Shown: positions 18,206 through 28,218 of the stretch, in pieces
Layout: each line of letters begins with the position of its first letter
How positions within the stretch are numbered: the stretch's first letter is position 1
NCBI GenBank assembly: GCA_014377625.1
Contig: JACMPG010000317.1
Location: 1-43,399 of the forward strand
Direction of reading: 5' to 3'
Source: Spirosoma sp.
GTDB taxonomy: Bacteria; Bacteroidota; Bacteroidia; Cytophagales; Spirosomataceae
Length of the DNA stretch: 43,399 nucleotides
Notes under the pieces: generated by a model
Database searches by the model: none
What the model was told of the DNA's origin: nothing
The model's input: the letters and a program-made list of their open reading frames with translations, nothing else
Made by a program: the position numbers and the translations under genes

Positions 18206-18697
18206 TTAGTAAAACAGACCCCAATCGTCAGGGGCGTCGTTGTCTTTATCGAAACTGTTGACCCAATCTACAAACAGGATGCGGAACTGCTCGATTTCCT
18301 CGCGCAGTACGTTAAGGTAGGCGGTGGCGGCCAATTTCTCGGCTTTGCAGTAGGAGGTCTGGGCGAGGAGTTCGCGGGCGTGCATTTTGATGATGACGGC
18401 GTTTTCCATCCGCAGCGTGTACAGATCCCCACCCTCGGCACCCACAATTTTTGGGGCCAGCATCATGGCGTTGGCCAGCATCTGTTCGTGCATCATCAGC
18501 ACGTCTTCTTCCTTATCAATGGTCTCAACAATAGCCTGCGTGAGCTCCATTAACTCGTTGGCCTTGCGCAAAACGGGCAGATTTTTGATACGCCGGTTCT
18601 CCGATTCCATTTCGGGGCGGGCCTCATGAGGGTCGTCGTCTTCATCGAAACCATCCCAATCCATGGAGTTGTCGTCCTCGTCGTCGTCAAAGTTCAT
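18206..18697 (-). CDS. conserved-looking acidic cytoplasmic protein of unknown function
   Basis: MNFDDDEDDNSMDWDGFDEDDDPHEARPEM... followed by a helical region. Start moved to the Met at 18697. Confidence 0.65.
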   Translation of the reverse strand: MNFDDDEDDNSMDWDGFDEDDDPHEARPEMESENRRIKNLPVLRKANELMELTQAIVETIDKEEDVLMMHEQMLANAMMLAPKIVGAEGGDLYTLRMENAVIIKMHARELLAQTSYCKAEKLAATAYLNVLREEIEQFRILFVDWVNSFDKDNDAPDDWGLFY

Positions 18698-18871
18698 CGC
18701 ACAGTGACGAAGGGGGTGAGTGTAGCCTTCGTACAGACAAAGTAAACCAAAGGTTGGGCAAAAACAAACCACTGCTCCTAAAAACTACCTCTCTTTCATC
18801 CCGAACCTAAATCGGAATAGTTAATGTAAAACCCGCTTTGTTCGTTACTTCCCGACAAGTCTGATTTTGTT

Positions 18872-20083
18872 ATGCCGTTTCGCTCACATCTGTGCCGTAT
18901 TGTTATTGGCTGTTTCGCATTGATGTCGGTTTTTTCTGCGACCACCGTACTGGCTCAGTTAACCGTTACGCTGCCTGCCGAGCGCATGGTGGTGCAGCGC
19001 GACAATAACAATCGGGCCAGCCTTCGCATAGCGGGCCGCGCCATGCAACCGCTGGATGGCGTTCAGGTAAGGGCGGTGGCGCGGGTGACCGGGCAGGGTA
19101 CCGATACAGACTGGATTTTCCTGCGTTTCAGCCCCGGCGATAGTCTGTTCACGGGTGCGCTACCCGTTCGTGGTGGCTGGTACCGGCTTGACGTGCGTGG
19201 GCTGCGGGCCGGGCAGGTAGTCGCTACCGATACCGTGCAGCGGTTCGGGGTGGGCGAGGTCTTTGCCATTGTGGGCCATTCCAACGCGCAGGGGTCCGGC
19301 TGTTATATTGACGGCACCAACTATTGCCCCAGCATTGAAGGTGCCACCGACGACCGCGTATCGGTTGTGCCAATCGATCAGACCACGCCGGCCTTTGCGC
19401 AGTACGAACAAACCGCCGACCCCCAATACCTGCCCGGTCTGGTGTTTTCTAACCTGACCGGCGCCAGCGGTATGGCTCCGTTTGGCAACATGGCCTGGTT
19501 CTGGGGCCGTATGGGCGATCTGCTCGTGCAGCAACTCAACGTACCGGTACTGTTCTACAACGCCGGATTTGGGGGTACCAACATGGAGCATAATTACAAA
19601 GCGGCCTACAACATTCCGTTCGAGCATGGCTTTTGTAACTACGACATTCGGATGCCGTTTGTGAACCTGCGCAATCTTATGGACCGCTACGTGCCCGCCA
19701 CCGGTATCCGGGCCATTCTGCTCCAGCACGGCGAAAACGACCGCGACAACCCCACCGACACCATTATCAGCCACCATTACGGCGTCATCGACAAATTACG
19801 GCAGGAATACCCCGACAAGCCCGACCTGACCTGGATCGTAGCCAAATCGTCGTTCGTCGGCAGGCCGTTCGAAAATGTCCGGCAAGCGCAGCAAACCGTC
19901 ATTGACCGGCGCGACTACCACACGCTTACCGGCCCCGACCTGGATGTGATTTCGTCCGGTATCGAGCGGCCCGATGGCATCCATTTTTCGCCCGCCGGGC
20001 AGCGCAGAGCCGCCCAATTGTGGGCCGAAACGCTTACGGATGATCGACTCCGGCGTGCTCAGCCCTACCCCGCCATTCGCTAA
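18872..20083 (+). CDS. secreted SGNH/sialate O-acetylesterase-like protein
   Basis: Signal peptide, GEVFAIVGHSNAQGSGC (block I-like), AILLQHGENDRDNP and DGIHFSPAGQRRAAQLWAE. Confidence 0.7.
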   Translation: MPFRSHLCRIVIGCFALMSVFSATTVLAQLTVTLPAERMVVQRDNNNRASLRIAGRAMQPLDGVQVRAVARVTGQGTDTDWIFLRFSPGDSLFTGALPVRGGWYRLDVRGLRAGQVVATDTVQRFGVGEVFAIVGHSNAQGSGCYIDGTNYCPSIEGATDDRVSVVPIDQTTPAFAQYEQTADPQYLPGLVFSNLTGASGMAPFGNMAWFWGRMGDLLVQQLNVPVLFYNAGFGGTNMEHNYKAAYNIPFEHGFCNYDIRMPFVNLRNLMDRYVPATGIRAILLQHGENDRDNPTDTIISHHYGVIDKLRQEYPDKPDLTWIVAKSSFVGRPFENVRQAQQTVIDRRDYHTLTGPDLDVISSGIERPDGIHFSPAGQRRAAQLWAETLTDDRLRRAQPYPAIR

Positions 20084-20155
20084 GTGCAGGTTTACCCTCT
20101 GTATTCATTTCGGAAGAAAACCCAGCTAACCAGCTTACCTAACGGGGGCAACCTG

Positions 20156-20163
20156 TATATTTG
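20156..20163 (+). promoter_or_regulatory. putative Bacteroidota -7 box (TATATTTG) for the Anbu gene
   Basis: TATATTTG 37 bp upstream of ATG 20200. TTA lies 18 bp upstream as a weak -33. It overlaps the TTG start offered by the ORF track, supporting 20200 as the start. Confidence 0.45.
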
Positions 20164-20199
20164 TCGTTACACCAGAAGGCTTGTACCCCACCCTTTCGA

Positions 20200-20943
20200 A
20201 TGACGTATTGTTTAGGAATCAAGGTCGCTTCGGGCTTAGTTGCCATTGCTGACAGACGGCTGACATCCGGCACCGACGTGTCATCGAACCGTAAAATTTC
20301 GGTTCACGAAGTCGAAAACCACTCTCTATTCGTCATGACGTCGGGGTTACGCTCAGTCCGCGACAAGGCCATTATATACTTTAATGAGGTGCTGGCCGAG
20401 CAGGACCGGTCGTTCAACAAACTCTACAAGGCCGTCAACGCCTTTGGCGAGCAGGTAAAGCGCGTGGCCCAGGAAGACAAGGCGTCTATTGTGGCCAGCG
20501 GCATGAATTTCAACCTTAACGCCATTGTGGGCGGGCAGCTTGAAAACGACGATGAACACAAGTTGTTTCTGCTCTATCCCGAAGGCAACTGGGTGGAGGT
20601 CGATCAGGGCGCACCATTCAAGATCATTGGCAATTCGGGGTTCGGCAAGCCGCTGCTGTTCCGAAATCTGAGTTACGAAAGCAGTATGCAGGACGCCCTG
20701 AAAGTTGGCTTTCTGGGTTTCGATGCCACCCGCGTTTCGGCTAATGACGTTGATTATCCGCTCGACGTGGTAATCTACCCCAAAGACAGCTTCCATATGA
20801 CCGAATACCGGCTCGATAAAGAAGACATGGAAGCCGTATCGCATCAGTGGAGCGCGTTGCTCAACAACTCCGTCCGCAAACTCCCCGCCGACTGGATGGC
20901 CCCTATTTTTGATAAGGTAAACGCAGTAAAAAGAATAGTGTAG
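20200..20943 (+). CDS. Anbu-type proteasome-like peptidase
   Basis: N-terminal MTYCLGIKVASGLVAIADRRLTSGTDV gives an N-terminal Thr after Met removal; FVMTSGLRSVRDKAI and ALKVGFLGFDATRVSANDVDYPLDVVIYPKDS match the Anbu family. Confidence 0.85.
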   Translation: MTYCLGIKVASGLVAIADRRLTSGTDVSSNRKISVHEVENHSLFVMTSGLRSVRDKAIIYFNEVLAEQDRSFNKLYKAVNAFGEQVKRVAQEDKASIVASGMNFNLNAIVGGQLENDDEHKLFLLYPEGNWVEVDQGAPFKIIGNSGFGKPLLFRNLSYESSMQDALKVGFLGFDATRVSANDVDYPLDVVIYPKDSFHMTEYRLDKEDMEAVSHQWSALLNNSVRKLPADWMAPIFDKVNAVKRIV

Positions 20944-21000
20944 AAGGGTGTAAGAGAGCATCGTAGAGTCTACATCTTTTACACTTTACACCCTTTTTTA
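20944..21000 (+). terminator. Rho-independent terminator candidate between Anbu and transglutaminase genes
   Basis: AAGGGTGTAA (20944-20953) pairs with TTACACCCTT (20986-20995), followed by Ts; nested gtagagtctac hairpin. Confidence 0.6.
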
Positions 21001-21023
21001 CCCCTTATTCCTTAAAAAAAACT

Positions 21024-21854
21024 ATGCTTCTCCACGTCCGGCACGCATCTGAATACACGTATGACGGGCCGGTAGCCCTGGGGCCTCAGACGCTGTATCT
21101 GTATCCACGCGCCTATCCGTATCAGCGGCTGCTGGACTACAAACTCGATATCGACCCGCTGCCATCACGCGTTATTCGTAACGTTGATGTGGAAGGAAAT
21201 GTGCAGCAACTGGTGTATTTCGACCACCCAACCCGGCATCTGAGTGTAGTGGCCGAGATGAAACTTCAGTCCGACGAGTTCAATTCGTTCGATTTCGTCC
21301 TGTTTCCGTTCGAAACCCAGCGGGTGCCATTCCGGTATCGAGAACCGGTGGTCGACATTCTACAGCCGTACTTAGACCGCTCCTTAGTGACGGAGCGGGT
21401 AGAAACCTGGGCACGGCAGATTGCAGCCAAAGCCAACTGGCAAACAACGATGTTCCTGACCAGTTTATCGGAAGCCATCCGGGAATTTACCTACGAGGTG
21501 CGCGAACTGGGCGCGCCCTACGCGCCCGAGCAGACGCTTACCCTGCGCAAAGGCTCCTGCCGGGACTACACCACCCTGTTCATGGCCGCCTGCCGCAGCA
21601 TGGGTATTGCGGCCCGGTTCGTGAGCGGCTACCTGTTTGGCAACCCGCAGCAGGAACACGAACTTCATGCCTGGGCCGAGGTTTATCTGCCCGGCGCGGG
21701 CTGGCGTGGCTTCGACCCTACCGAAGGCTCAATTGTGGTAAACCGGCACATTTTCCTGACCTCCACCGCCAAACCCGAACTGGCCGCGCCCATTAGCGGC
21801 ACCTTCAGCGGGCAGGCCAACTCAGTACTAAAGGCCGAGCTGGAGTTTATTTGA
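21024..21854 (+). CDS. transglutaminase-like family protein (bacterial transglutaminase-like N-terminal region plus core)
   Basis: MLLHVRHASEYTYDGPVALGPQTLYLYPR, catalytic Cys LRKGSCRDYTTLFMAACRSMGIAARFVSGYL, HAWAEVYLPGAGWRGFDPTEG (His, Asp). Confidence 0.9.
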   Translation: MLLHVRHASEYTYDGPVALGPQTLYLYPRAYPYQRLLDYKLDIDPLPSRVIRNVDVEGNVQQLVYFDHPTRHLSVVAEMKLQSDEFNSFDFVLFPFETQRVPFRYREPVVDILQPYLDRSLVTERVETWARQIAAKANWQTTMFLTSLSEAIREFTYEVRELGAPYAPEQTLTLRKGSCRDYTTLFMAACRSMGIAARFVSGYLFGNPQQEHELHAWAEVYLPGAGWRGFDPTEGSIVVNRHIFLTSTAKPELAAPISGTFSGQANSVLKAELEFI

Positions 21855-22149
21855 CAAACCCAATCGTTGGTGGCACGGAGCACCCGGCCCGGTAAAGAAG
21901 GAGAACCGCCAATTCCTTACTCTCATCTCCAGCCCGCTGAGTGTCTGACAGCGATTCGAATTCCCTCATGTTCATAGCGACTATCAACGCGAACGGGCCG
22001 TACCGATTCGTCAGCCCTACCTTATTCCCAATATTTAGCCGATGCTGACAATTGGGGACACACTCAAAGCCTTTTCTGGTCCCCCTGAGTTGATGACTGT
22101 TATACGGTTGACTGATCAATATCAGCCGCCATGGAGTCGCGGGTCATGA

Positions 22150-23781
<1,632 letters not shown>

Positions 23782-23792
23782 ACCGACCAATT

Positions 23793-24196
23793 ATGGACGA
23801 ATCCGGGATGAATCTGAACGTGTTGCTGCCATTCCGGGTCTTCCTCAACATCCGGAACGTGCGCCGTATTGTGGTAGAAACGAATGCTGGTTCCTGTGGT
23901 TTTTTGCCTCACCGGCTCGATTGTGTGGCCGCGTTGGTACCCGGTATTTTTACGTACGAAACCGATAAAGGAGCCATTCATTACGTAGCCGTAGACGAAA
24001 GTATTTTGATAAAAGCAGGGGCTGATGTATCGGTATCGGTGCGCAATGCCATTGGCGGGGCCGATCTCGGGAAACTCCGGGAATCGGTAGAAAAGAATTT
24101 ATTCAGCGGGATGCAGAGGAACAGACGGTTCGCTCGGTGATGAAGAAAATGGAAACGAACTTCATTTCCCGGATAGAAAAGCTTAAGCAGGAGTAA
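23793..24196 (+). pseudogene. atpC: frameshifted N-ATPase subunit epsilon
   Basis: Frame 1: MNLNVLLPFRVFLNIRNVRRIVVETNAGSCGFLPHRLDCVAALVPGIFTYETDKGAIHYVAVDES...KLRESVEK. The expected C-terminus EFIQRDAEEQTVRSVMKKMETNFISRIEKLKQE* continues in another frame; one extra A in the gaaaag run near 24092 restores it. Confidence 0.8.
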
Positions 24197-24202
24197 TCAT
24201 GA

Positions 24203-24775
24203 AATCGACCCGTAAAAAAGCTGGTCCATCCTTTAGCCATTACCCCGCTGGTGGGGCAGATTCTGGTAAAAGCGCAGGAAAGCCTTGAAAACGGCACCCT
24301 CACCGAATGTTACATCTTCCACAATCAACCCAAAGCAGATACCGGCTACGTAGCCGTATGTCAGCGGCTGTTACCACTGGATGCGCAATGGAAACGGGAA
24401 CTGGCCGCGTTTAGCTGGCCCACGAAAACGATTCCTCAGGTAATTGGAACACCGCAAAAGACCCTGCTGGCCCTGATTAGCGGATTTCTGTTCGTATCCT
24501 TGTTCAGAGCCTGCGCCGAGTCGCTGGCCAGCGAAAACGCCAGTCGGCTCAAGGCCATGCAGCGGGCCGAAAAAAACATTGACGAACTGCTGGACGAACT
24601 GGGGCATAAATACCACCGCACCCGTCAAAGCGCCATTGACGAGGAGCTGTTCGATGTGGTATCGGGCTTCGAAGCGTTAAAAACTGATAAGGCGAAGGGG
24701 AATAGGGCGCAGGTGGGAATGGGGGGTGGGGAGATTAAGGAGGTGTGTCACTCTGTCTGTAGTGCGTTGGATTAA
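24203..24775 (+). pseudogene. atpG: 3' fragment of F-ATPase subunit gamma (N-terminal half missing)
   Basis: Reading LVHPLAITPLVGQILVKAQESLENGTLTECYIFHNQPK...SENASRLKAMQRAEKNIDELLDELGHKYHRTRQSAIDEELFDVVSGFEAL resembles the gamma C-terminal half; no gamma N-terminal helix upstream. Confidence 0.75.
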
Positions 24776-25755
24776 TAGGCCCCTAAGAATTTGTGGCCGT
24801 TAAAATGAATAAGATGGTCTGGGTTATCGGCAATCCAAACTTCCGTTTCCCACGCAATATTCATTACCCACTTGCGAAAGTCAGTCCGGGTCAGGAATGC
24901 TGTCACAAAAATTAATTCCGCCCTACATTCTTTCAACAGCTTTTTAAGTTCATGTACCCGTATTTCAGACATCGGACCTGAACTGTGTACCGCTTCAATC
25001 AGGTACAGCCAATTGTTCTTTTCGCTGTAGGCTATTATATCTGGCAGCTCATCATGAGAAAGTTTAAAAAAGGCAAGCCGCGCCAACTCTTCTTCCTCAA
25101 TGTGCAGCATTTTGTTCGAAGTGTCACCGATGTACAGCACATGGCAATCGCTACCAAACCTCGGTAGAAATTGCTCAATGATAGCCTTTTGCAGAACGTT
25201 GTGTTCACCCAACGACAAATTGAGTGGCTTGCCGCCAGGTAACGATACCGGTATCTGCTCAATAGTCCTCTTGCGTTCAAGAAGGTCGGCAAGGGAAGGT
25301 TTGGTTGTATTGAATGCCGCGAGCGATTTGGCCCAACTTTTTGTTTTGTACTGGACAACAAGATTCTTAAAGTCAGAATGCAGGGCATACCCTCTTGTTG
25401 GGTCATTTGTAGCTGCGCTTAACTTGTCGCCACTGTTTACAATCAAGTCAGCAATTACCAAAAGTTTTAAGTCCTTCCGGCGTATATCGTCATAAGAGCC
25501 GGGAGAAATGGTTTCCTCAAAATGTTTGTTGACAAACGCAATGATTTGTCTCGTCTGCAAATGCGTAGTGTCCGAAGCCGTCGTCCAATCTTCTGTGACG
25601 TTGGCTACAGCTAAAAACGCCTGTGCCATTTTCTCGGCCCCCCGCTCGCTCTTCATACTTACTGGAATACCTACACTGTCAAGAATATCCAATGCTTCGT
25701 TTACCAGATTCTGAACCTTTGCCGATTTGGTGCTTTTGGGCATGTAATTCTTCAT
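24772..25755 (-). CDS. BsuBI/PstI-family type II restriction endonuclease
   Basis: VLYIGDTSNKMLHIEEEELARL, HDELPDIIAYSEKNNWLYLIEAVHSSGPMSEIRVHELKKLL, FVTAFLTRTDFRKW match the BsuBI/PstI REase family; adjacent to a DNA methyltransferase. Confidence 0.85.
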   Translation of the reverse strand: MKNYMPKSTKSAKVQNLVNEALDILDSVGIPVSMKSERGAEKMAQAFLAVANVTEDWTTASDTTHLQTRQIIAFVNKHFEETISPGSYDDIRRKDLKLLVIADLIVNSGDKLSAATNDPTRGYALHSDFKNLVVQYKTKSWAKSLAAFNTTKPSLADLLERKRTIEQIPVSLPGGKPLNLSLGEHNVLQKAIIEQFLPRFGSDCHVLYIGDTSNKMLHIEEEELARLAFFKLSHDELPDIIAYSEKNNWLYLIEAVHSSGPMSEIRVHELKKLLKECRAELIFVTAFLTRTDFRKWVMNIAWETEVWIADNPDHLIHFNGHKFLGAY

Positions 25756-26783
25756 GCGGGAAACAACGTAAGCACTTTGTTGGGCAAAAATTCCTTCTCA
25801 ATTATTTCCTCTGGTGAATAAAGTGGTTCAAGGTTATAGCACTCTTTCAAGGCCAAAGCAAGTTTGTAAGCCAACAGCGGGGGTACTGCATTGCCAATTT
25901 GATTGAAGCGTTGCGTTTCATTGCCTTCAAACTCAAACCAATCGGGAAAGCTCTGTAATCTTGCCGCTTCTCGGTGCAATAAACGTCTGCGTTTTCCGTC
26001 TTCCAGTTTTACTCTTTGCATATCGCCGGTTGCGCCTGCAAGGTTGCGGCAGGTTAATGTTCTTGCTGGTTTGTGGGGATATAAATCTCTTGGATTAATA
26101 CAGGCGGATGCTTTTTCGTAATTAGCAACATATCTGTCCATCGATTCAGTAAGAAATTTACTTTCTTTTGGAACGGTATGCATATAATCACCAATAGCTT
26201 GGGCCACTGTAACCTTTACCGGTGAAGGCTTAGGAAATTTAAAATCACTACGATGGCCGAAAACAAACAGCCGTTCCCTGTTTTGGGGAATGCCAAAATT
26301 GACAGCGTTCAAGAGTTTAAAATCAACAATATAACCCAGCTTTTGAAGCTCCTTAATCACGAGCTCAAAATACCATTTGTTAGCATAAAGCAAGCCCCGT
26401 ACATTTTCAAACATGCACACTTTAGGCTGTAACTGCTTTACAGCGTCAAGAAAAATAGGAAAACCGTCTCTTGAGTCGTAAATGCCTTTTTGATGCCCGC
26501 CAACACTAAATGGCTGGCAGGGTGGGCCACCAATCACGATCTGGGCCGCCGGGTAGTCAAAGCCCATACCCAACTTTACGGCATGACATTCGCCTTTCAG
26601 GTTGCGATTGTAAGTAGCCGTTGCAGCGGTGTCCATTTCATAGCCAATAGTTTTATAACCCGCAGCCTCAAAGCCTAATGACAGTCCGCCACATCCTGCA
26701 AACAGGTCAAGGACAAGTGCCTTTTCAGTTATGTTCGGGGTTAAAACACGATTTATTTCGTCAACGTACTCTATTTGCTTCAT
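25752..26783 (-). CDS. DNA (cytosine-5-)methyltransferase
   Basis: Motif I LDLFAGCGGLSLGFEAAG, motif IV GGPPCQPFSVGG, motif VI FENVRGLL, motif VIII QNRERLFVFG, motif X QIGNAVPPLLA. 4-bp ATGA overlap with the REase. Confidence 0.95.
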   Translation of the reverse strand: MKQIEYVDEINRVLTPNITEKALVLDLFAGCGGLSLGFEAAGYKTIGYEMDTAATATYNRNLKGECHAVKLGMGFDYPAAQIVIGGPPCQPFSVGGHQKGIYDSRDGFPIFLDAVKQLQPKVCMFENVRGLLYANKWYFELVIKELQKLGYIVDFKLLNAVNFGIPQNRERLFVFGHRSDFKFPKPSPVKVTVAQAIGDYMHTVPKESKFLTESMDRYVANYEKASACINPRDLYPHKPARTLTCRNLAGATGDMQRVKLEDGKRRRLLHREAARLQSFPDWFEFEGNETQRFNQIGNAVPPLLAYKLALALKECYNLEPLYSPEEIIEKEFLPNKVLTLFPA

Positions 26784-26807
26784 TACTCCAAAAATACAAA
26801 AGTCGGC

Positions 26808-26839
26808 GGTATGTCAGGGTAAATACTTCACTTATTCCC
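26808..26839. repeat. 32-bp direct repeat, copy 1
   Basis: ggtatgtcagggtaaatacttcacttattccc. Confidence 0.9.
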
Positions 26840-26877
26840 GTCGGTGCCGAACTACGAATTTATCCTGCATCATTGGG

Positions 26878-26909
26878 GGTATGTCAGGGTAAATACTTCA
26901 CTTATTCCC
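26878..26909. repeat. 32-bp direct repeat, copy 2
   Basis: Identical ggtatgtcagggtaaatacttcacttattccc, offset by 70 bp. Confidence 0.9.
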
Positions 26910-26962
26910 CTCTCCAGTGTCCTAAACGATCATAGACGGGAGAAATATAAGCAGTCGTAGCC

Positions 26963-27023
26963 ACTCCGCAACTCAGTGTTGCCAGCGAATCCGGTTGTCT
27001 TCCAGCGGTATGGCAATGCCTTC
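26963..27023. repeat. dispersed 61-bp repeat, copy A
   Basis: actccgcaactcagtgttgccagcgaatccggttgtcttccagcggtatggcaatgccttc; 59/61 identical to copy B. Confidence 0.9.
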
Positions 27024-27061
27024 GTAGAGGTGCATGATCCGGGCTGTGAAATTGCTGGTGG

Positions 27062-27122
27062 GGCGGAATGCTATTTCCCAACATCTACCGGGTCTGGCGT
27101 TGTGGGGAAATAGCATTCCGCC
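27062..27122. repeat. 18-bp perfect inverted repeat, 25-nt loop
   Basis: ggcggaatgctatttccc (27062-27079) / gggaaatagcattccgcc (27105-27122). Confidence 0.85.
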
Positions 27123-27215
27123 TGCCCGAAGTTGCACTGAAGTCAAATTGAAAAACAACTGATTAACCCGTGTTTGTCAGTACCGTTCGCGCCAAACCTA
27201 TGATGGGCGTTCGTG

Positions 27216-27629
27216 CTAAGCGGTGGCAAGATAGTCTCCAATGGTTAGTATCTGAATATCACCAAAAGGATGTAAAACCAGTAAGTCCCGGTCACCGGTC
27301 AGGATATGAGTCGCTGCGCCGTCAACCGCGAGCGAGAGAATAAAGTTGTCTTTAGCGTCCCGGCAAGCATCAGTTGTAGAACTGACCGTTACAAATACAG
27401 CCTTCTATCTCAAGCTGGCCAATAAGTCCGTGAGGGCGGTAAGGGCAAAATATTTCCTGAATTTCGGTCGCTCGGCCACTGCCACCATCTCATCCAACAG
27501 TTCCTGACTTACTAATAAGGTCAGCCTGTCCAGAGCGAAAAGCTGATCCATCCGCTCATAGTTTTTGGTCAGCAGAAAGCTGATCCACAGGTAGGTATCA
27601 ATAACAACGTTATGCTTTATTGCGGGCAT
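27216..27629 (-). pseudogene. PIN-domain toxin split by one in-frame TAG
   Basis: MPAIKHNVVIDTYLWISFLLTKNYERMDQLFALDRLTLLVSQELLDEMVAVAERPKFRKYF...LASLR*KAVFVTVSSTTDACRDAKDNFILSLAVDGAATHILTGDRDLLVLHPFGDIQILTIGDYLATA* reads as one PIN protein in a single frame with an internal TAG at 27407-27405. Confidence 0.8.
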
Positions 27630-27840
27630 AGCGTTCGGATCGGACTGCTTCTACTTCCTGAGTTATCTCGTCAAGCGATGGCGGGTTGTCAGCCGCTTTT
27701 GCCCGCAGGCGCTCAACCACTTGCAAAAAAGGGTCCGTACTGGTTTGCTTCAGCGCGATAAGGTCCATATCGGCCAGGTCTTTGAGCAGCCGGTCAGCCT
27801 TTGGATTTAATATCTCCACCTGGTAGGTCATCATGTCCAA
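27610..27840 (-). CDS. antitoxin partner of the PIN toxin
   Basis: Small ORF MDMMTYQVEILNPKADRLLKDLADMDLIALKQTSTDPFLQVVERLRAK... immediately upstream of and overlapping the PIN reading frame. Confidence 0.6.
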   Translation of the reverse strand: MDMMTYQVEILNPKADRLLKDLADMDLIALKQTSTDPFLQVVERLRAKAADNPPSLDEITQEVEAVRSERYARNKA

Positions 27841-27935
27841 ATTTACAGAAGTTTACTCAGTTTTGGTCACTTCGCCTGACGCTCAATGTTCGAGGCCTGG
27901 CGAAGTGTGGGTTGTACTGTCTGGCTGGCCCAACA

Positions 27936-27996
27936 ACTCCGCAACTCAGTGTTGCCAGCGAATCCGGTTGTCTTCCAGCGGTACGGCAATGTCTTC
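27936..27996. repeat. dispersed 61-bp repeat, copy B
   Basis: actccgcaactcagtgttgccagcgaatccggttgtcttccagcggtacggcaatgtcttc. Confidence 0.9.
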
Positions 27997-28218
27997 CTGG
28001 TGGAGCATGGTCCGATGTCGAGTCCGAACCGCTGCTGATGCCTACAGATAGCGGAGGGTACATTATCCAGTCCTGCTTCTGCAACCACGTTTGTTATGCG
28101 CTTTTTTTACGTTTCAGTATGTTTACAATCCGATTGTATACGATTTCCGATAGATTTCATTTGCGTAACTATTTAGGTCGCCCAAGCGAAGCTACCGCTC
28201 AGAACGCTGGTGAGTTGC

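Noticed and set aside
20161-20199. TTG start for the Anbu gene as given in the ORF track
   Set aside because: It overlaps a TATATTTG -7-like promoter box and would hide the N-terminal Thr expected after MTYCLG; the ATG at 20200 fits better.
26808-26909. Possible CRISPR from the two 32-bp direct repeats with a ~38-bp spacer
   Set aside because: Only two repeat units, one spacer and no cas genes; better treated as direct repeats upstream of the R-M operon.
26902-28088. Short minus-strand ORFs carrying RQPDSLATLSCGV as proteins
   Set aside because: They are one frame of the dispersed 61-bp repeat; the repeat DNA explains their similarity.
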